In this document: piece by piece, positions 11,307 through 23,239 of the stretch | Position numbering within the stretch: the stretch's first letter is position 1 | Layout: each line of letters begins with the position of its first letter | Assembly (NCBI GenBank): GCA_030549495.1 | Contig: JAUIRK010001055.1 | Coordinates: forward strand, 991,001 to 1,055,000 | DNA length: 64,000 nucleotides | DNA from: Nectonema munidae | Taxonomy: Eukaryota > Nematomorpha > Nectonematoida > Nectonematidae | Reading direction: 5' to 3' | Notes under the pieces: model-generated | What the model saw: the letters and a program-made list of their open reading frames with translations, nothing else | Databases searched by the model: none | What the model was told of the DNA's origin: nothing | Translations under genes and position numbers: made by a program

Positions 11307-11807
11307 CTACTAATAATTTAAATTATTATGAACTAATCTTAATAAATTATTATTGCATTTAGATAGCGTTAATATGCACACGTTATTTAACCCTTTGGTG
11401 ACCAGTGTATCATATATGATACATAAACCATTTTACCTTCGTCTGCTTTTTCAAATAGTTTTGTATATGAATCTTCTGCTTTTTAATAAATATCGTCTGA
11501 TTTTCAATTAATTCACCAATGCATGAGCGGTTACACATTCACTAAATATTTTATATGTTGATTACTTTAGCATATTCAACCTTTTTACATAAACTCTAGT
11601 CAAAGTTAACAACGACCAAATTAATCAGACGATATCTAATGTAAAGCAGAAGATTTGTATTAATAAACGCAGACGATTCACATTTTTGCATAGTCTACAA
11701 TCGTTAACCGGTTAATCTTACGACTACTAATAGTTTAAATTATTATGAACTAATTTTAATAAATTATTGTATTTAGGTGGCGTTAATATACACAAGTTAT
11801 TTAATGT
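11307..11807. repeat. Direct duplication of an 84-bp block around a small element
   Basis: The block at 11,307-11,390 (ACTAATAATTTAAATTATTA through GTTATTTAA) is repeated with few changes at 11,724-11,807. It brackets the inverted-repeat element at 11,388-11,715. The period is about 417 bp. It is far too long for a target-site duplication, so a local tandem duplication is the likely cause. Confidence 0.65.
11388..11715. mobile_element. Small inverted-repeat element, piggyBac-like ends
   Basis: The left end reads TTAACCCTTTGGTGACC and then a palindromic TATCATATATGATA. The right end reads TTAACCGGTTAA. Internally, TTCGTCTGC and TCGTCTGATTTT on the left are mirrored by AATCAGACGATATC and CGCAGACGATT on the right (11,629-11,690). 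The TTAA at both ends together with a CCCTTTG start suggests a piggyBac-derived MITE. The family link is inference. It is related to the insert at 140-265. Confidence 0.55.
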
Positions 11808-13682
11808 ATTTTAATAATCTCATAAAATCTATTTTTGTAATATATAGATTTTCATTTTTCAAATATTTTCTATTATAGCACTTCTTGTTCAAACATACCT
11901 TTTACGAAATCAGATACTTTCATTTAAAATTCAAAAATCGTTTTTTAAATGTCGACTCCATTTTAACAAGTTTTTCGCTGAAATCATGAAAATATAAAAT
12001 AAATAATGAAAATCAACAATAAAAAAAGTAATTAAAAAATGTCCTCCGCATTTAAACTGAAGGAAGAGTTTCAAAGCGATCTTTATTTAGAAATCCTGAA
12101 TAGAATAGCTTTTTATACGATTGAAACAATTCATAGCATGACAAATTTTGATGTACAGCTAAAATATTTTGAACTCAACATTTGCAATTTCTAGAAGTCA
12201 GAAAAGTGCAGATTAGAAAACGGAATTGAGTTAGCATATAAAAAGGAAAACTCGTCATATGCAAACATTTTGAAATGGAATTAAATAGAAGTAAGAATAC
12301 TCATTATTTAGCACTTTACGCAAAAATTCGATTACTTCAAACTGAGGGGCATTCATAAGTTTTCTCTTCAATTAGAAATAAAATTTTATTGTGAGTTTAG
12401 ATTATTGGCTTTTATGAATTTTCAATTTGCAAAAAAGGTTTGTCTTGAAAAATATTTTAATTTTGCATGAAAATACAAGTTCTAAAAAAAAGTCAGAAAG
12501 TAAGATTATTTTTATTTGCTCATTTTCAATAAGTCCAATTATATTTTTGCCAAGTCCACATTTGAATTGCTAAGTATGGATTTGAATGTTGTTAAAACGT
12601 ATAGATTTTGTCATTTTTTGCGTGACTGGTTCTAAGCATTTTAGATTTGATAGCAGAAGCTTTGAAGAAAGTGATTCTAATATAATTTCTCATATTCGTC
12701 ATGGTTAGATTTTTAGAAAGCTTGTTATATCATAATGTTATTAAAGTAGAGTAAAAGCTGTTTTAGCGGTCTCCTAGCTAGAACTGGGACCTATCTACCA
12801 CTAACACCCGATTCAGTACAACTGGAAAAGAGTAGAACCCGAATAGAACGGTCAATTGTCTAAACCGGTCATTTTCAATGCGTACCATGGTCAACCTAGG
12901 TTTTACCGTATAAATATATTTAATGAATTTAAAAAAATCTAAAATTTACAATAATAAAAACGAAATATAAATTTTTATATTCTTGAATATAATTCAGAAC
13001 TAATTGAATTAGAAATAACAAGGTATACAAATTCAAATTTAAAAAACCCAAAATAATATGTAGTAAACGATTTTATTCTAAAAAAGAAAAAAAACACAAT
13101 TTGAAGAATAAAGAATCAAATTTAAAAGTCCATGACTGATTGCATGAATCAGTAAAAAACAGATTTAAAATTTGATGTGATAAAAAAAATTTAAAAACTA
13201 ATGGAAAGATCAAAATTATTTTACTACGCCTTAGAGTTTGCGTTTTTCTAACAGTTTTTTATCGATTAATCTAAAAATGATTGTTTTGGCAACTTTATCC
13301 CTTACTAGCATTTCTCGTGAGAAGAACAAAAACATGTTAATTAAATAATCAATAAAAAATATTTTAATGAGAGTCTTGGAAACAATTCTCCAATCATGGA
13401 ATATTTATAGAGCGAGCCACTTTCACATCGTCTTCAGAGTTTAGTACACTATTAGCTTTAAACCCAATAAAGCACAGAAAGTATAAGGTATGTGCAGTAG
13501 TGGGATTCAAATTTTTTGTCAGCGGGTTCTGTTACAAAAAAGTCAAATTTGTCAGCAAATAAACTGATCAATTTTGATTATTTCACAATAAAATTTTAAA
13601 ATAATGGTTAAACAAGCATCATTATGATGATGTTGTGGGTGCTTATTTTACTGTACAGTCTGTACTATATATACCATTTTTA
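11808..13682. other. AT-rich intergenic sequence
   Basis: No coding frame is recognised. A patch of higher G+C at 12,750-12,900 (TAGCGGTCTCCTAGCTAG onward) stands out from the surroundings. It matches no gene or repeat family that I can name. Confidence 0.4.
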
Positions 13683-13799
13683 CTTCTAAACGATCTTTTT
13701 TAAATTCTAAAATGTCTTTTTTAAATTTTAAAGTGTCATTTTTAAATTCGAAAGTGTCTTTTTAAATTCTAAAGTGTCAATTCTAAAGTGTCTTTTTTT
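13683..13799. repeat. Short tandem minisatellite, about 22-bp unit
   Basis: The unit TTTTTAAATTCTAAAGTGTC recurs about five times with small changes (TTTTTAAATTTTAAAGTGTC, TTTTTAAATTCGAAAGTGTC and similar). Confidence 0.7.
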
Positions 13800-14299
13800 A
13801 TTTTACTTTTCTGAATAAGCTTTGAAGTCTTGTTTCTTAATAAATGCGCGTAATATTATGTGCGATTGTCAGGTTCTGTAGACGTGTTGAAAGATACACT
13901 GATAATTTTATAATTCTCCGCCTCTATTTCAGGTCTTTTTTAATTCGATGCAACTAGCAGTTCATTTATAGACAAGTTTTTAATTCTTCAATTTTTGCCT
14001 TCTGCATAGATTGTTTTTATATTATAGTAACATAGAATTAATTTTTTTTTAGTTTGTATCGAAAGTTTCAACTAAGCAAAAATGGAATTTTAAAACTCAG
14101 TTTCGAAAAACGTTTTACATCCATTTTAATATATATCCATTATATAATGAAAAAAAGTGTTCACACAAACTTCTTTATTATCATTCAAGTAATTTAAAGC
14201 AAAAACAATATATCACATTTTATGAAGAAATAGAAACTCCCATTTGCCCTTTTTGCATGTTACGTAGTGCATGTGCAATGTAGATTTTGCATTCCTCGC
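13800..14299. other. AT-rich spacer, nothing recognised
   Basis: No gene is seen. It precedes the Tc1-like fragment, and its 3' part may belong to the upstream half of that element, but no motif shows this. Confidence 0.35.
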
Positions 14300-14645
14300 T
14301 GTTTATTGAATTTTTGATCGAACTGCTATCTAAAATAAGTAACCTAAAAAACTACTCGCTAATTATGGATAACGCAAAGATCCACAAAACTCAAACTATC
14401 GAAAACTTAATAACTTCAGATGGACAAATTTTGAAGTTTTTGTCTCCTTATAGTCATGAGTCTTAAGAACATGCTGAATCCAATTGAGCTGGCATTCTCA
14501 AAAATCAAAAATTTTGCAAAACAGAAATTAAGTAAGGTTTGCTTCAATATTTATAAAACATGTTTTAAAAACTTTTATTTTAGACACAACACTTTCTTTC
14601 ATGCTAGATGAAGTGATCAAAAAAGCTGTTTCTCTAAAAAATTAA
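14300..14645 (+). mobile_element. Tc1/IS630-like transposase C-terminal fragment with an apparent intron
   Basis: The plus strand reads LIMDNAKIHKTQTIENLI, then FLSPYS, and in another frame NMLNPIELAFSKIKNFAKQK. MDNAKIH carries the second catalytic Asp, and NPIE is the usual motif at the third acidic residue of Tc1/IS630 DDE transposases. A stop and a frame change lie between PYS and NML, so the copy is dead. At 14,532-14,583 a 52-bp segment begins GTAAGG and ends TTTTATTTTAG. Skipping it joins AKQKL to TTLSFMLDEVIKKAVS in frame, which is the expected tail. No terminal inverted repeats were found. The 5' half is missing. Confidence 0.7.
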
Positions 14646-15330
14646 AGAAATAATTAAAACAAAATAAAAGGCGTAAAAAATCAAGTCCACCCAATTTGGA
14701 GGTAATTATTATTGCATTAGCTCGTGATATTTTTTGGTTGAAAAAAAAACATTAGTAGTAGTATGATGTAGTTGTCCCAAATTGACGTTAGCCGTATAAT
14801 CAATTAATAGCTAATCCAAGAACTCTACACCATACTACTAATCATACTAATAAAAAGCATATCTTAGATAACGATATCGAGCTTAGTCACTATATCCTAA
14901 ATTGTGAATATTTTTATTTAATACTTAACTTGCAAGCTGTTCTTACTTGTATCGTACTGAGATACTTCGAACAGCAAAATTTAGCATCTACGACGCTTTG
15001 CTGTCTTAAAATTGTTTTTCTGTTATTTTGGGACATAAGCAACATATAGAGGAAATGTTATAACTAAATTATCCTATATAAGTTTGAACAAATATTTATA
15101 TTAACTTTTATCAGTTACTTACAAAAGTTTCATAGTTTGAAAAAATTGCTAACTTCTAAATTTTTTTAACTAATTATACAAAATTGTGAATCTTTCTCAC
15201 GCTTGAACATTAGAATTCTTAATTTTATGTTCAAAATTAAGTTTTATAATACTTTTTTCTGTATCTTATAGGTTCTGCAATATTAAGAGTGTTCAAAACT
15301 ATTAATTTCAAATATATATATATATATATA
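14646..15330. other. AT-rich spacer ending in a (TA)n run
   Basis: No gene is recognised. The run of TA dinucleotides at 15,311-15,330 abuts the next element and probably served as its target. Confidence 0.4.
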
Positions 15331-15815
15331 CAGCCACGTAGCCAGCTTGGGCACTTAGGCCGAGCCCCTCCATCTAAGTTATGGGCCCCATCATCAAAAA
15401 AAAATGAAATTTACAAATTAAAATGAAATAATTAATTAATTTTTGACAATGGGCCTATACGAACAATGTAAAGCAAATAAAATCAAAATATAGAAAAATT
15501 ATTGATATCATTGACGGTAACGATCAAACTGTTAACTTGTTAAGATGGGCCTTCTACCTGTAATAAGAAGGCAGATTTACAATAAAAAATTCCTCTTTGC
15601 TATGAGAAACGAAGATAAGAAATATTAACCATGATAAAATCTAAAACCTCAACAAAGAAATAGGACACAAGTAGAGAAAGGAGCTTATAAACACAAAAAG
15701 AAGAGTTGTTATAAGCAACATTTGATGCTTTAATTTTAGACAAAACCAGTAGGTAAGCATGTATATTAGTGCCCCATTTGGCCCCTCCAAATATAAATTT
15801 CTGGCTACGTTACTG
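15331..15815. mobile_element. 485-bp non-autonomous element with TIRs
   Basis: The left end CAGCCACGTAGCCAG and the complement of the right end, CAGTAACGTAGCCAG, match at 13 of 15 positions. GGGCC/GGCCC-type words lie just inside both ends. Left-flanking TATATATA and right-flanking TATATATT could be an 8-bp target duplication (7 of 8), but the TA-rich context makes this weak. The interior is non-coding. A left-truncated relative is at 16,147-16,415. Confidence 0.7.
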
Positions 15816-16146
15816 TATATATTTTTTTTAATTTTTATTTAATTACGTTTTTTTATAGCATTTTACGATTTTTTAATAAGGTATGGCAAGTTATCTCCCC
15901 AGAGGTCTTGCTAGACCCCTGATATTTCAAGCAAAGTAAAGATGTCTAATATCAGTGATCTTAATCTAAAATTAGTAGAATATAAATTCTTTTAATGGTG
16001 TATAGCATAGGAAATATGGTAAATGCGTTGCTAGCGACCTAAATAGTCTTTTGGGATTCATTTTTTCCACTAAAGTTTTACATATACAATGAAAAAAACG
16101 TAATTTAATAATCGTTGTCTTTTGAATGGAAAATTACAATATTCAG

Positions 16147-16415
16147 TTCTAAAATTATTGATATCATTGAGCGTGGAGATCAAATAGTTTAATTGTGTTG
16201 AGATGGGCCTTCTACGTGTAATGACAAGGCAAGTTTTAATAGAAAATTACTATAGTAAGAAATTTAAACCATAATAAAATAGAAAAGGTTAACAAAGAGT
16301 TAGAAAGACAAGTAGCTAAACGAACTCAAAAGCACATGGTTTAAGCAGTATTTGTTATACCTATACCATAGTGCTCCATTTTGCACCGTGAAACAAAATT
16401 TCTGACTACATTACT
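16147..16415. repeat. Left-truncated copy of the 15,331 element
   Basis: Shared strings with 15,500-15,815 include AAAATTATTGATATCATTGA, GAGATGGGCCTTCTAC/AAGATGGGCCTTCTAC, ATAATAAAAT, and a right end TTTCTGACTACATTACTG against TTTCTGGCTACGTTACTG. The 5' 150 bp are absent. Confidence 0.7.
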
Positions 16416-16682
16416 GGGTGTATAGGCTAAATATATTTTATATAAATACATGCAATTCACGAGTATAATAATTAACGTATGCTTTTCATTCTTAGTTCTT
16501 TTTTTCTCAGAGTAAATAAAAACGGGTTTGGCGCTTGGATTATATAACGGCATAACTTTTATAATATTTTTCCATTTCGTTCATTTTTAATGATAAGCAA
16601 AAGTCTTTTGCAACTAAATTCTTCATATAAAGAATGATACTTAGATGTGAGTAAGATCTCCTAGATACTTGCTTTCTATACC

Positions 16683-16790
16683 ACAAGGTATTGAAGTTGA
16701 TCGAGCATCTAACCTTCCTTGCTTACAATTCGATACAAGCGGTGCCATTTTACCTCTTTAATGAAAACAGCACAATGCAGTTGAACTTTA
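16683..16790 (+). repeat. Degraded SINE-like sequence
   Basis: A B-box-like CAATTCGATAC near 16,728 is followed by AAGCGGTGCCATTTTACC and AATGAAAACA. This is the same order as in the better-preserved SINE-like sequence at 7494-7655. The A-box region is poorly conserved. Confidence 0.4.
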
Positions 16791-16961
16791 CTTTTTTTTT
16801 ATTTGTAATAAAAAAATTTTTTAATTCTAACTAAATAAATAGCATCCTAACAAATTGCTCAACTAGATAACAATTAAATAAATCACTAACGAGCACTAAA
16901 TAACTAATTTAAATAAAAAGAAATTTTGAATTAAACTTTCTACATTAAAATAGCGGATTTA

Positions 16962-17391
16962 AAGGGGCGGAACCAGCGTACGCCCCCCCCCCCCCCAAAT
17001 TGCATTGCCAATTGCTTGAAAATTTTTCTTGATCTAATTCTTTTCGTAGAATTCAAATATTATGATGATTTCTGAAACTCGTTTTTTAGATTCAATCTTT
17101 CTCTAAAGTGAGAAGCCCTAAAAAGTTTTTTATGTTTCAATCGTAGTTAAGTGTGACACTTATTACTTTTATATTATACTATTTTTTTGTAAATTTATTA
17201 TTAAACACATCAATTTTTACCACATCAATTCACTTCGCAATTCAATGAATGAGGATCTTTTTAATGCGCTCATCTTCTTTTTGTTTTAAAAATTTTGATA
17301 AAGCTTAAATTTATATGCTTGAAATTTGAGTTCTAGTTTAGTAAAATCCGCCCCCCGCCCACCCTAATGCCCATTTCTAGATCCGCCCCTG
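16962..17391. mobile_element. MITE with CAGGGGCGGATC-type ends
   Basis: The left end AAGGGGCGGAACCAG pairs with the right end, whose complement is CAGGGGCGGATCTAG. This is a terminus style common in hAT-derived MITEs. C-runs lie just inside the left end (16,982-16,996) and on the right (17,350-17,362). No convincing target duplication is seen, so the outer base of each end is uncertain. Confidence 0.6.
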
Positions 17392-17641
17392 CTATCTTAA
17401 TAGTAATAGTAGAGTAATTATACTGATATAAATTAAATTAAGAGAAAAAATTTAAAAATATAAACAGTAGGGGAATGCTTCACAAGTGTGTGCAATCTGT
17501 TTATAAATAATTTTGAGATATGGAGGAATGAATTTCCAAGCTACTGATTCAGACTCAATATAATTTGTCAATATAAAAGTTATCTATATTTTGAATGTAA
17601 TAAAGTCAAAATACGATTTATTTTATTTCCATTTTTTATAG

Positions 17642-17805
17642 TGTTATCTCTTGAAAGATATAACTATATTATATTGTATTTTAAAAATATAATGGGAAAC
17701 GGTGAGTTGAAAGATGACACTAAATTGAATGAAAGTATTGCTACTACCGATATTTTCAAATTTCAATGTGAGAAAGAGGGAAAGAAATTAAGAATAAGAA
17801 TCAAC
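17642..17805 (+). CDS. Candidate internal exon, Lys-rich protein of unknown function
   Basis: A strong acceptor (TTTATTTCCATTTTTTATAG) precedes a frame of about 54 codons. It includes MGNGELKDDTKLNESIATTD followed by IFKFQCEKEGKKLRIRIN, then a donor-like GTATCT. Charged residues and Cys in ordered positions make it look more like protein than the surrounding AT-driven frames. I do not recognise a family. No partner exon was found on either side, so it could also be a fragment of a mobile-element protein. Confidence 0.35.
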
Positions 17806-18338
17806 GTATCTCTTTTAATGATAAATAAACAGCAATAAAAACAACATTGTTGGTGGCATGGCGTAAATAATAATAATAATAATTGAAATCAATAAGAAAG
17901 ACTTAATATATAAATACTTTATAAGTCAAGAAGATGATATCAGGGTGTATGATTTAAATTTACTTGGGATTATGGAAGAGACGGAAAAAAGTGTATAAAA
18001 AATGGATATACAATAATAATGACAAGATGTCTATTTCTTTCGTTCCATGAATATTAATGGAAATATAGGTTAGCAAAATAAATAAATTACATGTTTAAAA
18101 TTTATAACACGAGTATATACGCGGTATACACTGCATATATACGAGATTCATGCTTAATTATAGTGAGTGTGATAGTATAAACTTATAAGGAGAAAAGGAA
18201 GCAAAAAGGGTACCTCATATCTATCTTTTACAACCAAAAGTACATAGAAATGTGTCTGAGCGGGGCTGATGCAAAGGATGAATGAAATCTTGGTAGATTT
18301 GTATTGTTTGAATGCAATTTATCGCAATGTAATTCTTT

Positions 18339-18372
<34 letters not shown>

Positions 18373-19903
18373 CCATATAGTATATAATATACACTTCAAG
18401 GATTTCCACAAAAAGAAGAAGCCCACAATACTTTTTATGCAGTGAAATGTATTGGGGTAAATGAAGAGAATTTTTCTTTATCCTTGATCCTCAATATTAT
18501 TACTATTATCTCAATCATTTCATTCAGCTATTAATTCATTCTGCTTCCACTTTGAAAAGTAATGAATGGAGGTGTAGCAGGAGAACGCGCTGGGCCGATG
18601 ATTCCCTCCCACTTATCTCAACTTCTTTTATCAGAGCAAGGATAGATAAATCAAAACACTTGTTAGCAAAATGTAGAGTCATCCTCTCTTCTGCCTAATA
18701 GTAAGAGAGGAGACTTGGCATTTTAATGCTGCCATCGCCCCATCAAGACAAACTTGCATCTTTTGACATTGAAAAGTTTTTAAATGGTTTATTCCATTTC
18801 TAGCTAATAAGGCATACCTTATTGAATAAATTGGTCACGAATTCGTATCATCAACGTATAAGAATGAAATTCAAGAGATTAGACTAAAAGAGGTGAATAA
18901 ATTATAAATATTAAAAATCGCATTTTTATTGAATAAATTTATATGCACATAATAAATATAATTTTTTTAATAATGATAAAATGAAATTTTATTTTTAAAT
19001 GAATTTTTACTTTTGTTATACGAAAGTTTTTTTAATAGTCTCTGTTAATTATCAAATAAATCCAATATATTTAAAAAATATATTTTTTTTCTAGCACCAT
19101 ATTTATGAAAACTGATTTAATTATCCAAACAAGAAGCTATAGGTCAATATAGAGATGTGTGCTGATATGTAGGCAGGCTAATTCATATGTCAGTGCTTTC
19201 AATAGTCTATAATGCGTTTGTTGTAGTAGCGATGGCTACACTCTACTTGGGGCATACTCTTAATCGATTACGCAAAAAATATTTCCCAATCAAGCTTTTA
19301 CCCCATGCACTAAGAACTTTCTAGATATCCCAATAACTTCTCAATCTTATCATTACTCTTAGTCTTTTAATGTTGCTCCCAAATTTTTAGCTTAACTCTA
19401 ACTTCCACATAGCATAAAAACTTGATTCTAACTAAAGCTTTTTAAAAGTCCTACTTCGACAACGACAATATAGCTTATTTACAAAAAAATCAGGAAAGGG
19501 AGAAAAATGAAACTTCAAGTTAGCATAAGTTTATTGTAAATTCTAACTCTGTTTCTTATTTTCTATTCAAACTAAATCTGACACTGTTTCTAGTTTTTTT
19601 AAAATCTTCAACTCCACGCAATCTCAAATCCTAAGTCATGTGAAAAATCTCAAAGTTAAAAAGTATTCAATTTTGGACAATAAAAATAGAAATATAAAAA
19701 AAACTTTTCAAACAGTTTTACATTTTATATTTTAGACTATTGCCGTTTTGTGGTTGTAAGAATTATTCAAAGGGGGGTGATTTGGATGTCCCAGCAATTA
19801 GAAAGCAATCTTCATGGTTTAACCGATTTCTTTGCAATGTTTTTAAGTTTATAAGGGTTAAAACCCTTGCTCACATAATTAAGTTAAATGAAGTAAATAA
19901 AAC
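17806..19903. other. Intergenic sequence with microsatellites and a GC-richer patch
   Basis: It contains an (AAT)n run near 17,868, a (CT)n run at 18,338-18,364, and a GC-richer patch at 18,540-18,780 (AGGAGAACGCGCTGGGCCGATG and downstream). That patch has GATAAG/CTTATC-like words but no open frame. A regulatory role is conceivable, but the sequence alone does not show it. Confidence 0.4.
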
Positions 19904-20035
19904 TTATAAAAATAACAATATTTAACCGCAACAATAAATCTAAAATATCTCTTACTCTTTTTGCAAATATACTTTAAAAATAACAATATTTAACTGCAAC
20001 AATAAATAAAAAAAATCTCTTATTAGTAACATAGT
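19904..20035. repeat. Two-copy tandem duplication, 68-bp period
   Basis: TAAAAATAACAATATTTAAC, (C/T)GCAACAATAAAT and ATCTCTTA occur starting at 19,907 and again at 19,975. Confidence 0.75.
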
Positions 20036-21148
20036 TAAATTAGAAAATGTACTATGATTTCTTAACACTTTGATACTTCGTTTTAATAATAATAATCATT
20101 AAAACGTTTATTTAGTATTCGTTTCAATTTTATTTTTCTGAAAATAACATGTCAAAAACTTTTTCAAGAAAAATAGTTATTCAGAAAAAATTAAAATTCT
20201 ATTTAAAATAAACGAAATATTTTTTTTAATTAGTCGATCAAAAGTTTCAGACAGAAAAGTAGTTTATTATTATAATATATACCACTATAACATAGAGATC
20301 ATTAGAAATGGCATCTCTACCCCTTTTCAAAAACACAATAATTTTTACCAAATTGTCTTCCTATATTTTTGACTTTTTAAAAAATATTTTTCGATTCTTT
20401 GATTAATTGAGAAGTGTGATATTTAAAATCGTGCAAATTGCAAAAATATAGGTAATAACATTTTAACATTGTCTCATCGAATGAGGTGTATCAAATCTTA
20501 CATCTAGCAAAATAGGAACAGGAAATTAGCACTTGTCTCCCAAATCATTTGTATCAAAACATGCACATAGCAAACTATGGAGTAGAAACCTCAGTAGTAT
20601 ACATTTTGTGAATGTATATATATATTTGTATATATACACAGAGAGACATACATCTAGAGGGGCAAGATGGTTTCGTAAAATGATTTTCGGATCTTCAATA
20701 AAAAATTTTAAGTATAATGTGTATTATAGTTCATTTTATATAATATTTTCAGAATGTAAGTCCATGATTGATGTAAATGACATTTATAAAATTATGGTAA
20801 GAAGAGGTATCGTAATCGGTATTTAAAAATGTATCGGCTAAAATTCGCGAATCGTTACATCCATATCTAATATAGACCCTATTTAATAAGGTTAACTACA
20901 GGTGATAATGTAAAAATTGTGTTGAAATATTTTAATTTTTGATTGACAGTTTTTGTCATGAGAGAGTCATTCAACTACCATGAAAATGGTATCAAAAGAT
21001 GCAGCTAACGATTTTGAGAAAACTCACCAAAATCTGAAATTCAGCCAATTTTGTAGAATTAATTTTTTAGTGAAGGGTCTAACTAATAAGGTAGGATATT
21101 TCAATTTTATAATGATTTGGTTAGCTACTGGGTCCTGTGTATTTTAAC
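20036..21148. other. AT-rich intergenic with an interspersed-repeat fragment
   Basis: The segment near 20,473-20,523 (CATCGAATGAGGTGTATCAA, then CATCTAGCAAAATAGGAACAG) has a close match near 37,259-37,312 and is a fragment of a dispersed repeat. Flanking TTTTTCGATTCTTTGATTA also occurs at both places, but in a different order. No gene is seen. Confidence 0.5.
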
Positions 21149-21156
21149 TTCTAGGG

Positions 21157-21543
21157 CAGGGGTGGGCAAACTTTTCAGTGTAAGGACCGCATCTAAAAAA
21201 GCACATTTTTCAAGGACATTTTTAAGAACGTTAAAAGAAAAATAGTTATAAATAGAATTAAAAGAAAAAATTAATTTTTATTAAAATTGATCTTTAATGC
21301 AAAAACTTCACCTAAAAGACATTTATTTCACAGAAAAAAAGTAAATAAGTAACTGAGTAATTTTTCTGTTACAGAAATAATAAATTATACCAATTAGAAT
21401 GATGCAGCACTTCAAGATTCAAATACTTGGGTGGGATAAATGTGGAGAAGTGTTGGGAAAATTCTAAATGAACATTCTCAATGATGAAAATGTGTATGCA
21501 CTTTGGGGCTGCAGATTCGCGGGCCGTAGTTTGCCCACCCCTG
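21157..21543. mobile_element. 387-bp hAT MITE (Charlie/Ac-type ends) with perfect 8-bp TSD
   Basis: The element begins CAGGGGTGGGCAAACTTTT and ends AGTTTGCCCACCCCTG, the classic hAT inverted terminus. It is flanked by TTCTAGGG at 21,149-21,156 and again at 21,544-21,551, an exact 8-bp target-site duplication. No transposase is encoded. The perfect duplication and clean ends suggest a fairly young insertion. The transposase source was probably a Charlie-like hAT, of which a dead relative lies at 60.6 kb. Confidence 0.9.
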
Positions 21544-21551
21544 TTCTAGGG

Positions 21552-23200
21552 CCCAGTAATTGTGGAATAGTCAAAGTCAAATATATTAAGAAAGAAATTA
21601 AGTTCAAATTAATTAAATTTAAACTTGTAAAGTAAAAAATTTGAAAAAAATAATACAAAAATAAAATAATTCCAAAGAAAATAAGAATACTGAACTCGAG
21701 TTCATGCTTAATTTTTGTAGTATGTTAAAAGAGTGGGGAAGAAATCACGTTTAACAAAGTAGGTTAGTGAAGGAAATATGTAGTTTGTTTGAGCGCGATA
21801 ACGTATATGACGCCATTCTTTGAGCAAAAACTTGCCTCTGGCTCCATATAAAATGATATATTTTGAAATTGATTTAATTTTTTGTCTATTTTTAATCTCT
21901 GCTTTAAATAAAATTGAAATAATTTATATATCTGACGAAGAAAACCTCTCCGAAGTTCAATATATAAGGTCATTATAATTCTAGAATCTATAGTTTAGGA
22001 CCCAAACATTTCATTATAGGATCACTGAATTTTGATAAAATTGTACATTTTTAACTTAAATTAATTTTTGTCTAAATTACAAAAATATTTGTAAACTTAG
22101 AATTAAATTGATATAATTTGACAAAAATTGTAATTTAAATATAAATGAATTTTGACAAAATTATTAAAGTGTCCAATTTTCGAACAAATACATATCCATC
22201 TAACTAATAAAATTCAGTTCAAAATAAAACTGTAAGAAAAAGGATGACTTGCAGAATTTTCACCCCAAACTCAAATAGGCTGACTTAGAACAAAGTACGA
22301 TGGAATTGTCAAGGTTGAGAAATGAGTTGAATTTATTCATAATATGGTAAAAATTTGTGATTTAAATTAATTTTTAATATTCTAGTCTTCTAAATTTGTT
22401 AATTGTTTTTTTTTAATTAAAAAATTTTCGATTTTACAAAAGATTAGTCATCAATATGTATATTTTTATGAGATTCAGAAGTCAGTCATGAGAAGCATAT
22501 CTTTACTTTGTTTTCCACGGGAGATTAGTTAGAATTCATATTTCATGAAACTATTTGCTGAATTATAGAATGGACCAAAAAAATAAATTTATAATTAAAT
22601 GAGTTCAGAACTTTTTCAAAAAGAAAAGTTACCCATGTTTTAAAACGAGATAATATTTAGAGTGAATTTATAATTAATTACAATGATTGAATTAGCATAC
22701 ATAAATTAGAAGTGTGAGATATGTCATATTGTGATGAAAAGATGCAAACAATGATATCTTCATTAAATTAAAAAGAGGAGGTAAAAAATACATACTTCTG
22801 GATGGCTTCAGTGAATTGACCTTTCTACGCGACATCAGAAAGAAAAAAGGAGTGAGGGCAGACGAGAATAGTGGATGTGGGGGGAAAATGGAGGAGCAAT
22901 ATAATGATGAATTTTGAGCAAGAAATTGAAGGAGGCAAGTATATATTGATAGTCAAATAAGGATCACAGTGATGACGTACGAATGCTTGAAGTAATGAGA
23001 GGAGCAGAGGAGGGAAGAAGATGGATAGAATTATATTTTCTCCCTCTCTCTCTCTCTCACTCTTTCTTACCTTCACACTTTGGAAAGTAAATAACCTTCT
23101 TTGTTGAGTATGTGCGCGCCTTTCATGAAAGAATAAGGGAGAGGAGAGAAGAGTTGGTAACAAGTTGGGATATGCGATGGCGATGTGGGAGAAGACTTTT
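21552..23200. other. AT-rich, then purine/pyrimidine-rich upstream sequence
   Basis: Short imperfect inverted repeats around 22,056-22,139 (TTTTTGTC ... GACAAAAA) are visible in AT-rich sequence. From about 22,800 the sequence becomes richer in GA/CT tracts, with a (CT)n run at 23,040-23,062. It leads into the promoter-like segment at 23.2 kb. No reading frame is recognised. Confidence 0.4.
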
Positions 23201-23208
23201 CATATTAT

Positions 23209-23216
23209 TATAAAAG
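23209..23216 (+). promoter_or_regulatory. TATA box of a candidate orphan promoter
   Basis: TATAAAAG is a canonical TATA box. Composition changes about 10-30 bp downstream from AT-rich to a GC-richer, stop-poor stretch, which is where transcription would start. It is 54 bp upstream of the first ATG at 23,263. No start-site data exist in the sequence itself. Confidence 0.35.
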
Positions 23217-23239
23217 AGTAGCAGCGTTACTGATGATGA

